In this document: in pieces, positions 35,168 to 42,064 of the stretch | Layout of the letters: every line of letters starts with the position of its first letter | How positions within the stretch are numbered: the stretch's first letter is position 1 | Assembly: GCF_005503555.1 (NCBI RefSeq) | Contig: NZ_SCNG01000007.1 | Span: 176,181-240,180, forward strand | From: Rudaea sp. 3F27F6 | GTDB lineage: Bacteria > Pseudomonadota > Gammaproteobacteria > Xanthomonadales > Rhodanobacteraceae | Direction: 5' to 3' | DNA length: 64,000 nucleotides | Program-made: the position numbers and the translations under genes | The notes under the pieces: generated by a model | The model's database searches: none | The model's input: only the letters and a program-made list of their open reading frames with translations | Told to the model about the DNA's origin: nothing

Positions 35168-35931
35168 AGGTCGACTCCCGCCAACACTTCGGTGCACAGT
35201 GCGCGCATCTCGCGTGCAGCACGGGCGTTCACGCGTCCGCGCGGACCGCGCCAGACCGGCATACGCCGGCCGAGCGCGTCCTGCACGGCGACGCGCTCGT
35301 GCAGGACGCTATCTAGCAGGCGCAATCGTTTCGCACGGCACTGCGCGAGCAGGTCGCCGTGCGAGGCAGCTCGGCTGTTGAAGCGATTCACGGCGAAGCC
35401 GATGTGAACCAACCGGGGGTTGGTGTGCGCGCGCACACGCTGGATCGCCTGCGTCAGCCGCACAGCACCGGCGATGCCGTAGGCGTCCATCTGAACGGGC
35501 GAGACCACGCCGTCGGCCGCGGCCAGCCCACCCAGATAACAAACGGGCGCGTTGGTCGGCGTATCGACGACAATCAGGTCGAAGCCGGCGATGGCGCGAA
35601 GGCTCGCGCGCACGCGCTTCACGAGCGTCGAGCGATCTCCGGGAATGTCGGCGAGCGCGTCGAGTCGCGCGTCCGCCGGCAATAGCCAGAGATTCTTCTC
35701 CGATTCGACCGGGCGAACCTGTTCGATCGAAAAGGCCGCATCGAACAGCGCTGCGGAAGACGTGAATTCCTCGGCTTCGGTCAGCAGCGAGTCGGTGAGG
35801 TTCGCTTGTGGGTCGAGATCGACCGCGAGCGTCTTCCGGCCCCTCGACGCGGCGTGGTACGCGACGTGTCGGGCCAGGGTGGTCTTGCCTTCGCCGCCCT
35901 TGAGGTTGGCGCAGGCGATGATGCGGGTCAT
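35164..35931 (-). CDS. parA: ParA partition ATPase
   Basis: The 255-residue protein begins MTRIIACANLKGGEGKTTLA, a deviant Walker A of the ParA/MinD family, followed by AVDLDPQANLT and LIVVDTPTNAPV (Walker B). Such ATPases move plasmid DNA by nucleoid gradients. I chose the ATG at 35931 as the start of the conserved fold; an in-frame ATG 45 bases upstream would read through the parS-like site. GGAG lies about ten bases before it. Confidence 0.92.
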   Translation of the reverse strand: MTRIIACANLKGGEGKTTLARHVAYHAASRGRKTLAVDLDPQANLTDSLLTEAEEFTSSAALFDAAFSIEQVRPVESEKNLWLLPADARLDALADIPGDRSTLVKRVRASLRAIAGFDLIVVDTPTNAPVCYLGGLAAADGVVSPVQMDAYGIAGAVRLTQAIQRVRAHTNPRLVHIGFAVNRFNSRAASHGDLLAQCRAKRLRLLDSVLHERVAVQDALGRRMPVWRGPRGRVNARAAREMRALCTEVLAGVDL

Positions 35932-35959
35932 GAGAAGAGGTCTCCGGTCTGGGAAATTT

Positions 35960-35975
35960 TGTTCCACGTGGATCA
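35960..35975. promoter_or_regulatory. parS-like centromere site
   Basis: TGTTCCACGTGGATCA differs at one base from the perfect palindrome TGTTCCACGTGGAACA, the classic ParB binding site of many bacteria. It lies immediately upstream of parA, a usual place for a plasmid centromere. Confidence 0.7.
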
Positions 35976-35977
35976 TT

Positions 35978-36006
35978 TAGATTGTCTATTTGTTTTCGAC
36001 AATCTA
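35978..36006. promoter_or_regulatory. parA operator: inverted TAGATTGTC repeat
   Basis: TAGATTGTC (35978-35986) and GACAATCTA (35998-36006) form a perfect nine-base inverted repeat with an 11-base AT-rich spacer. The 11-mer TAGATTGTCTA here is the exact reverse complement of the one at the repA promoter (37323-37333). It is probably where a repressor controls the par operon. Confidence 0.7.
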
Positions 36007-36051
36007 GCAGAACGAAAACCGGGCCTGTCAAGCCAACGGCGGCACGCGCAC

Positions 36052-36290
36052 TTGTCCACAGCCCACGCTCGCCTACTACCGGAGATACAGGTAGAAATAC
36101 CGGAGATACAGGGAGGAAAAATTCGCTTTTGCGACAATCACTTGGTGCTGTGTCTTGGGAGTGAAGCGGCGCAGTTTTGGGAGTAAAGCAGCGCAAAATC
36201 GCGAAATCCTGGGAGTGAAGCAGCGCAAACTTGGGAGTGAAGCAGCGTGGATAAGTCGACGAAAACCCCCTACTTATCCACATATCCACA
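36052..36290. other. iteron-type replication origin (oriV)
   Basis: Four direct repeats of TTGGGAGTGAAGCAGCGCA (with one- to three-base variation) start at 36155, 36177, 36209 and 36231, spaced 22, 32 and 22 bases, which places them on the same DNA face. Upstream is a second repeat, TACCGGAGATACAGG (36077-36091 and 36098-36112). DnaA-box-like sites flank them: TTGTCCACA (36052), GTGGATAAG (36247), TTATCCACA (36274) and ATATCCACA (36282). The cluster lies directly beyond the end of repA, as in iteron plasmids. Confidence 0.82.
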
Positions 36291-36362
36291 GGCGCCTATG
36301 CGCACAATAAATCTCGCAACGCACATACGTTGCGAGGTTTTGCATAAACGGACGGGACGTCG

Positions 36363-37307
36363 TTAGACGTCGGTTGCGAAGCGTCGTGCGCGGATGTGCG
36401 GCGCACTCGCCAGCACCGCCAGCGAGTGACCGAGGTCGTCGAGCTGCGCTGCGGGATAGACGATCTGTACCCGCCGGTAGGCCAGGTGGAACGCTTTCTT
36501 GAAGTCGGCAAGACCGCGGCTGCCGAGCGGATAGTCCGCACCGAACTGCGCCTGCAACGCCGGCCACGGCACGGCAGCCGCGGCCCGTCCGCCGTTCCGC
36601 TGCACGAACGCGCGGTAGGTCAACCAGGTGTAGAGATCAAGCGCAAGCGGCGAGCGCTTCAGTGCTCGCAGCGCGCGAAGATCGACGGGGACGGGACCGC
36701 GCAGCACGTGCTCGAAGAATGGCTCGCTCACCCGAACGGCCGAAGGAAACCCCCGTCCCGAAACGCCCTCCTCGCCCGCCCATAGCTGCACACGATCGCC
36801 GATGGGCAGGATCTCGATACCCTCTCCCTCAGCGATGAGGTTCTGCAATATAAAACGCGCGCCGAAGAGTCGGGCGATCTGACCGCGCAGGCGCCAGATC
36901 GTTCCAGCGCTGCGCGCGGGAGCCCCCGCATTGGCGACGCATCCGCGTCCGCCGCTGCGCGACAGGCCGAGCTGGTCGAGGAACTGTGCCATCGAGCGCC
37001 CCAGTTCCAGTTCGCGCGAGCGGGTGCGCACGATTTCGGTCGACAGCCACGACAACAGCAGGCGCGGATAGCTGCCGAACGGCAGCCCGGCCCCCGGCAC
37101 CGTCTGCACGATCAGACGGTAGCCACCGTTCTGACGCTCGTAGTGATCACCGGGCTGTGCGCGGTGCGGCAGCGTCGCGATGGTCAGGATGCGCGCCGTG
37201 TAGCCCAGGCTGCGTGCATCGCGCGGATCGACGTCCTGGATTGCGGCGGCCTGCTCGATGAAGCGCCGCGCCTCCGAGCTCATCGCGCCGCTCTGCCGTG
37301 AAGTCAT
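36363..37307 (-). CDS. repA: RepA-type plasmid replication initiator
   Basis: The 314-residue protein matches the plasmid RepA family (pRPA type): ILTIATLPHRAQPGDHYERQ, then GLPFGSYPRLLLSWLSTEIV, SPLALDLYTWLTYRAFVQRN and KKAFHLAYRRVQIVYPAAQL. It would bind the iterons next to it and start replication. A second ATG lies 24 bases into the frame; neither has a clear ribosome site. Its promoter carries a TAGACAATCTA operator. Confidence 0.9.
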   Translation of the reverse strand: MTSRQSGAMSSEARRFIEQAAAIQDVDPRDARSLGYTARILTIATLPHRAQPGDHYERQNGGYRLIVQTVPGAGLPFGSYPRLLLSWLSTEIVRTRSRELELGRSMAQFLDQLGLSRSGGRGCVANAGAPARSAGTIWRLRGQIARLFGARFILQNLIAEGEGIEILPIGDRVQLWAGEEGVSGRGFPSAVRVSEPFFEHVLRGPVPVDLRALRALKRSPLALDLYTWLTYRAFVQRNGGRAAAAVPWPALQAQFGADYPLGSRGLADFKKAFHLAYRRVQIVYPAAQLDDLGHSLAVLASAPHIRARRFATDV

Positions 37308-37322
37308 GATAACTAGATCATT

Positions 37323-37333
37323 TAGACAATCTA
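37323..37333. promoter_or_regulatory. repA operator TAGACAATCTA
   Basis: This 11-mer lies 15 bases upstream of the repA start and is the exact reverse complement of the parA-promoter element at 35978-35988. Related half-sites occur at the trbC/HU promoter. Confidence 0.65.
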
Positions 37334-37395
37334 TGAACTATATCCCGATGAGAGGATTGCCGTGCGGTGCGTCGGCACCGCACGACGAGAGGGAC

Positions 37396-37881
37396 TCAGA
37401 GGAGTCCTCGCTGGGCGAACGAGGTCGTCTTGTTGCCGCCGACGATGATGTGATCGAGTACGCGCACCTCGACCAAGCGCAAAGCGCGCTGAAGCTCGGT
37501 GGTGATGTCGCGGTCTGCCTGGCTCGGTTCGGGGACGCCGGACGGATGGTTATGGGCGAAGATCACGGCGGCGGCGTTGTGCTGCAATGCGCGCTTCACG
37601 ACTTCGCGTGGATAGACCGAGGCGCCGGTCAGCGATCCGGTGAACAGGATCTCGAAGGCGAGAACGGCGTGACGGTTGTCGAGGAAGATCGCCGCGAACA
37701 CTTCGTGCTCGAGAAGACCGAGCTTGGCGACGAGCAGATCGTTCGCTGCGGACGGATGCGTCAGCGTGGCTTCGCGGAAGAAGCGGGCTTCGCGGATTTG
37801 TTCGGCGACGGAAAGAATCGTCGTCGCATCGACGGGACCGGAGAAGACGTAGTTGCCTTGGTGATCGAGCTGGTACTGCAT
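37396..37881 (-). CDS. radC: RadC-family JAB-domain protein
   Basis: The 161-residue protein has the RadC/JAMM domain: [20 protein letters not shown], then [20 protein letters not shown], where the His-x-His-Pro and downstream Ser and Asp make the metal site. It lacks the helix-hairpin-helix front part of chromosomal RadC, as usual for versions on mobile elements. AGAGG precedes the ATG at 37881. A long stem-loop lies upstream (37925-37983). Confidence 0.88.
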   Translation of the reverse strand: MQYQLDHQGNYVFSGPVDATTILSVAEQIREARFFREATLTHPSAANDLLVAKLGLLEHEVFAAIFLDNRHAVLAFEILFTGSLTGASVYPREVVKRALQHNAAAVIFAHNHPSGVPEPSQADRDITTELQRALRLVEVRVLDHIIVGGNKTTSFAQRGLL

Positions 37882-38279
37882 GGCGGCCTCTTGGGCGGGT
37901 GTGGGGCCGCCACGGGAAGCGCGCGCGGTCGCGCGGCAAGGGCGCGAAGCGCTCGTCTCGACCCTTGCCGCGAACGAGACCGCGAGCGCCAAGCTGGCGC
38001 CCTCGAACACCCGCGAGGCCGAGCTGCAGAACCGATCAACACGAACGATTGGGCGTCGCGTGCATGCGCGGCACTCCAACGACCAAAACGTGAAACTACA
38101 TCGCGCCGAAAAGTTCGAACCGAAGAGGTGGAACGGCGCGCTCTACTGGCGTGCGGTCCATCGGACGCGGCGACGGGGATTCCCGAGGGGAGAAAGCGCG
38201 GCTCTCCCCTTGGGCGGGCCGCGACGATGCGGCCTTCAATGTGCCGTCGCGGGACTTCAGCCCGCGACACCGATGCTCG
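37882..38279. other. radC leader: long stem-loops, no gene
   Basis: GCGGCAAGGG (37933-37942) pairs perfectly with CCCTTGCCGC (37962-37971); outside it GCGGTC (37925-37930) pairs with GACCGC (37978-37983). Further right GTCGCGGG (38246-38253) pairs with CCCGCGAC (38261-38268), without a T tract. The region has long open frames but none looks coding. Confidence 0.6.
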
Positions 38280-38543
38280 TCAGTGTCCCTCGTCCGACGA
38301 ATCGGTCTTGGCCGGTTTGGGCAACTCGCCGATCGGCGGCGCCGGATGCGGGACATAGGCATCGTGATCGTGGGCATGCAACTGCCGCGCGATCGCATCG
38401 GCTTTCGCCTCGGCAGCTGGATCGACGGCGACCGCGCATGGAGCATTTGCCGGCGCCGACGGCAACGTGAAAGCGCGTGCGCCGGCAAAACCCAACACTA
38501 TGCCGCCCACGGCGGCGACCACGGCGACTATCGGTTTGCTCAT
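38280..38543 (-). CDS. small membrane-anchored or exported protein
   Basis: The 87-residue protein has an N-terminal hydrophobic segment (IVAVVAAVGGIVLGFAGARA), then an Ala/Asp-rich helix with a HAHDHDAYVPHP motif and a Pro-rich acidic end (TDSSDEGH). It is probably anchored in the inner membrane facing the periplasm. The His/Asp cluster could bind a metal. No family is recognised. GGAG precedes the ATG. It sits alone between radC and the 130-residue Cys protein. Confidence 0.6.
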   Translation of the reverse strand: MSKPIVAVVAAVGGIVLGFAGARAFTLPSAPANAPCAVAVDPAAEAKADAIARQLHAHDHDAYVPHPAPPIGELPKPAKTDSSDEGH

Positions 38544-38724
38544 CTTCTGATTCTCCTGGAGTTGAAACGGGCGAGCGTTTTAGCACGGCAAATGTCGGTA
38601 GCCTGAGACAAGCAAGTACGGCGGCCGATCCACGGTGCCGAAAACAAGGAGGCGTCGGAACTGCGTACAGCAACATCGGTGCGCCGCCCCGCAGGGCGAC
38701 GCACCGAAGGATGTCAACGCGCGA

Positions 38725-39117
38725 TCAGTCCGTCATCGACACCACCGACTGAAGGCGCTCGATCACGCCGGGTTCCACGAACACGCACGGTTGTTGAGCC
38801 GCGATCCGTACGTTGAACACCTTGGCGAACGCCTCGCGTTTCACATGAGCCAACCGCCCCGTCCGGTATGCCTGTTCGGGTTTCAAACGGGCATTGCCCG
38901 TCGGCGAGCCGCTGCGCTGCGGATCGCACTCGATCAGCGCGACAAAGCCCTCATCGGACAATTTCTGGTGTTCGGCGCATAGGCCCCAGCCGGTCGTCGT
39001 GCGATGCGCCAGGCTCGCGCGCAAGCGCCGATCGAGCAGGAGACTACCGGTGTCGAACGCGACACCGCAGACCAGACAAAGGTGTTGTTCCAGCGAAACG
39101 TGCGACTTCTCATTCAT
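38725..39117 (-). CDS. zinc-finger-like element protein
   Basis: The 130-residue protein begins with a Cys-rich motif (MNEKSHVSLEQHLCLVCGVA, then WGLCAEHQKL), which looks like a ClpX-style zinc finger. The rest is mixed alpha/beta (AFAKVFNVRIAAQQPCVFVE). Proteins of this style occur in conjugative elements, but no function is known. GGAGTACGTC precedes the ATG at 39117; longer in-frame starts run into the upstream gene region. Confidence 0.6.
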   Translation of the reverse strand: MNEKSHVSLEQHLCLVCGVAFDTGSLLLDRRLRASLAHRTTTGWGLCAEHQKLSDEGFVALIECDPQRSGSPTGNARLKPEQAYRTGRLAHVKREAFAKVFNVRIAAQQPCVFVEPGVIERLQSVVSMTD

Positions 39118-39134
39118 GACGTACTCCGGTTGTC

Positions 39135-39231
39135 GGGCGGCATTGCCCGGAACCGTCGCCCTCACGGCGCAGCGCAGGCCGTCAGGGGTCGCAGACGGCC
39201 ACCGGCCGCCAGCGCCGAAGGCGCGCCGCCC
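39135..39231. other. structured leader upstream of the zinc-finger-like gene
   Basis: GGGCGGC (39135-39141) and GCCGCCC (39225-39231) are inverted over a GC-rich span. The arms are short, so this is the weakest member of the stem-loop leader family. Confidence 0.35.
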
Positions 39232-39323
39232 TTGATGGCGAGAACGCCGTGATACGGTGAAGGGACACAGCAAAGCCGCCTCTCCAACCTCCACTTCCGA
39301 ACCGATGCGTTCACCGAGCGCAT

Positions 39324-39350
39324 AAAAAGGAAGGGCCATTTTCGGCCCCT
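39324..39350 (-). terminator. terminator of the ParB-like gene
   Basis: On the minus strand a stem (AGGGGCC paired with GGCCCT) around GAAAAT is followed by TTCCTTTTT. It lies 20 bases beyond the stop of the large ParB-like gene. Confidence 0.75.
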
Positions 39351-39370
39351 CAAACGGAGGAACATCACCC

Positions 39371-41233
39371 TTATCGCAACAGACTCGGCAGCCAGCGCGT
39401 GCCGGCGAGAGCCGCCGCTGCCGCCGCGACGGCACCGGCCTTCTTCATCTCTTCCAGCAGCGAAGCGGCCTGACCGCCCTTGCCTTCGCGCACCGCCTCG
39501 ATGAGCTTCGCTTTCGACAGCGAGTCGAAGAGGTTCTCTGCCGTCGGCTGCCACCAGTCGGCCATGTCGAGCGTGAGCAGCGCGGCTAGACGCGCCGCTG
39601 CCTCGATCGAGCCTCCCGATGTCGTCTGCGCCGACGTCGACCGATTCAACATCACGTTGACGGACGGCGCGACGCAGTACGCGAGATAGCGCAGCAGCGT
39701 CGCCTGATCCTGCGCCGTCGCCCACGCCCACACCTCGCCGGCATCCGCCGGCAGCGCCACCTGCAACTCGGTGTGCAGCGCGTGCATCGTCTGCGCCGCC
39801 CGGGTCGCGTCGATATCGACGCCCGCCGCTCGACAATGGGCGTCGTCGCGAACGGTCACGCCGAGCACCGAATCCGTGTCGTCGTAGAACCTCGCCAGCA
39901 CCAGCCCATGCACGAGTGCGGTCAACGCGTGCACGGGTTGCGACGCGAACACGGCCCGCAGCGCCAGCGTCCGCTCGGCGGTCAGCCGCCGCGTCAATGC
40001 GTCAGTGAACTCGGCCTTTTCCTTGGGCTGGGGTGACGTGGTGGGGTCGCTTTCCGCATCCGTCGCGTCGCGATGGGTCGTTCGTGCGGCACGCACGACC
40101 AGCCCACGCTCGATTCGCACCTTGCCGTCGTGGCCGAGCAGCACCAGCGCACCGGCCTTCGCTCTCGCGTCCGGATCGTCCATGACACGTGCCTGCTCGA
40201 TCGCCTCACGCTGTTCGTGCAATGCGTCGATCGCGGCGTGGATTTCGTCCAGATGGTCTTCCGCAATGTCCTCGGTTTCGCCTTCCTGCTGCAGTGCCGA
40301 TTCCTCGGCATCGAGCTTGGCGAGTTGCACGCGCTCCTTCTTCGTCGGCTCGCGCAAGGTCGGCGCCAGCCGGCCAAACGCGTGCAGTTCCGCGTACTCG
40401 CAGTGGACGCGATGCTCGACCCATCCCCATCCTTCCTTGCGCACGCGCTCGACAGCACGGGTCAGCTTTTCCTCGACCAGCCGATCCAGCAACTCGGCGT
40501 CGGTGAAGAAGGTCGTATCCGAAAACAGGTCGCGCCGGACGCCGCCGCCCGCCCTTTCGTATGCCTCCGTGCCGACGTACTTCGCCCGTTTGTCGCGGCC
40601 GGCATCGATATCCGTCGCGACCAAGGCCGCGCGCAGTTCACCGGCTTCGCGCTGCCATGGCGTCCGAGCCGCGTCCCACACCCGTTCCTGTGCCGCGTGA
40701 TCGTCGGTCACAGCCAACGCCATCATTTGTTCGAGCGTGATGTCGTCTTCACGGAATCGCGCGACCAGCGACGGCGACACGTTCGCAAGCCGCAGGCGTT
40801 GGCGAACCACGAGCGGCGTGACGCCGAACCGCGCCGCGACATCCTCGACCGGCATGCCCTTGTCCACGAGCGTCTTGAACGCCTCGAACTGGTCGGCCGG
40901 GTGCATCGCCTCGTGGAACAGGTTTTCGGCGAGACTGATTTCTTCGGCCTCCTCCGCCGAAACGATCTTGCACGGAACGGCGTGATCCTTCGGCAGGGCC
41001 TTGGCCTTGATGAGAAAGCGCAACGCGCGCCACCGCCGCCCGCCTGCCACGACTTCGAACTTGGCCGATCCACGGGCCGGCGTCACGGTCAGGTTCTGGA
41101 TCAGGCCCTGCGCTTGAATGGATGCCGCCAAGTCCTCGACGGATTGGCCGCCGGTCTTGCGCACGTTACGCGCCGACAGCGTCAGCGAGGCCACGGGGAG
41201 GGATTGAAGGGTGCCAACGATATTCGTATTCAT
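39371..41233 (-). CDS. large ParB/RepB/Spo0J-family protein
   Basis: The 620-residue protein has an N-terminal ParB domain (SARNVRKTGGQSVEDLAASI, then FEVVAGGRRWRALRFLIKAK) with a helix-turn-helix (VEDVAARFGVTPLVVRQRLR). The remaining 400 residues are long helices and coiled coil typical of large ParB-like proteins on plasmids and islands, distinct from the parB gene at 34139. Its DNA target is unknown. GAGGAA precedes the ATG. A clear terminator follows. Confidence 0.85.
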   Translation of the reverse strand: MNTNIVGTLQSLPVASLTLSARNVRKTGGQSVEDLAASIQAQGLIQNLTVTPARGSAKFEVVAGGRRWRALRFLIKAKALPKDHAVPCKIVSAEEAEEISLAENLFHEAMHPADQFEAFKTLVDKGMPVEDVAARFGVTPLVVRQRLRLANVSPSLVARFREDDITLEQMMALAVTDDHAAQERVWDAARTPWQREAGELRAALVATDIDAGRDKRAKYVGTEAYERAGGGVRRDLFSDTTFFTDAELLDRLVEEKLTRAVERVRKEGWGWVEHRVHCEYAELHAFGRLAPTLREPTKKERVQLAKLDAEESALQQEGETEDIAEDHLDEIHAAIDALHEQREAIEQARVMDDPDARAKAGALVLLGHDGKVRIERGLVVRAARTTHRDATDAESDPTTSPQPKEKAEFTDALTRRLTAERTLALRAVFASQPVHALTALVHGLVLARFYDDTDSVLGVTVRDDAHCRAAGVDIDATRAAQTMHALHTELQVALPADAGEVWAWATAQDQATLLRYLAYCVAPSVNVMLNRSTSAQTTSGGSIEAAARLAALLTLDMADWWQPTAENLFDSLSKAKLIEAVREGKGGQAASLLEEMKKAGAVAAAAAALAGTRWLPSLLR

Positions 41234-41268
41234 GATGAGATTCCTCGATACAAGTCAGGGGATGGGTT

Positions 41269-41676
41269 TCATTCTTCGCCGGGGTACATCAGCGTCACGA
41301 CGGGCTCGCCCGCATCGCCCGGACCGACGTACACGACGGCTTGGCACGTGCGTCCGGCGAAGTGCGTCAGCGACAGCACGCGCCGATCAGTCGGCGTCCG
41401 CGCCGAGGCGCGGATCGTTTCGCATGCGAAATGCAGCAGTCGGCGAACGACCTGTTCGCGCGGCGATGCGTCCCCGCGCCGCTCGTCAGCACTCGCCCAC
41501 GACTCGCAATCCGCGAACAACGCCGCCGTCATCGCCACCGGCACGGAAAACCCGCAGTCCTTCGCTGGTGCCGTCACGTCCACCAGCACGCCATCGGCAA
41601 GCGCCTGCTCGCGTGTGTAGCGGTGGATCACCTCGAAGCCCGCGAACGGGCCGCTTTCGATTACTTCGTTCGTCAT
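41269..41676 (-). CDS. DUF6573 protein
   Basis: The 135-residue protein (GPFAGFEVIHRYTREQALAD, then VDVTAPAKDCGFSVPVAMTA and HFAGRTCQAVVYVGPGDAGE) fits DUF6573, a small family on plasmids and conjugative elements of unknown function. GGAGG precedes the ATG at 41676. The gene contains one copy of the element palindrome at 41419, read in another frame than in traG and trbG. Upstream lies a long stem-loop leader. Confidence 0.78.
   Translation of the reverse strand: MTNEVIESGPFAGFEVIHRYTREQALADGVLVDVTAPAKDCGFSVPVAMTAALFADCESWASADERRGDASPREQVVRRLLHFACETIRASARTPTDRRVLSLTHFAGRTCQAVVYVGPGDAGEPVVTLMYPGEE
41419..41430. repeat. palindrome TTCGCATGCGAA, copy 4 (in DUF6573 gene)
   Basis: The palindrome extends to TTTCGCATGCGAAA (41418-41431) and is read here as part of HFACET, a different frame from the trbG and traG copies. 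Confidence 0.85.
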
Positions 41677-42064
41677 ACCTTCCTCCGTTGGGTTATGGGC
41701 TTGCGCCCTCGTGGTATCTCGGCCGAATGCGGCCGCGATGTGCCATCGCGGCCATGGCCGCCCACAGCCGCGCAGAGAGGCGCGGTCAAGGAAGGCGAGC
41801 GAAGTGAGCAGCGAGGCCCTGGCGCGGCCCGCAGCCGCAGGCGAGGACACGGGGGCCGAGCGGCCCTTGACCGGAAAAGCCGAACGAAGCGGCGCTCTTG
41901 ATCTGCTTTCGCCCCGATGAAAATCGAGGATTTCCTACACGGCTGTGCGCAGATTCCAGCGGGTTTTCTGGTCTGATCTCACGTTACGTGAATCGCATCA
42001 TCAGCGATTCATTGAACGATATAAATCTCTGTAATTAAACAATAATATGCAATAGAATTGCGTC
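41677..42064. other. structured leader and hipA promoter region
   Basis: GGCCGCGAT (41731-41739) pairs perfectly with ATCGCGGCC (41745-41753). CGGTCAAGG (41783-41791) pairs with CCTTGACCG (41865-41873) and encloses a sequence that is alignable with the leader at 43968-44055. The last 130 bases become AT-rich and hold the hipA promoter. Confidence 0.65.
41989..42011. promoter_or_regulatory. operator of the HipA-like gene
   Basis: TGAATCGC (41989-41996) and GCGATTCA (42004-42011) form a perfect inverted repeat with a seven-base spacer. The 13-base TGAATCGCATCAT repeats directly at 42066-42078, on the start codon. Autoregulation by the protein's own N-terminal domain is likely. Confidence 0.65.

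Noticed and set aside
38246..38268. Perfect eight-base hairpin between radC and the 87-residue gene as a terminator
   Set aside because: There is no T tract on either strand, and it may belong to the radC leader structure, so I list it only within that region.
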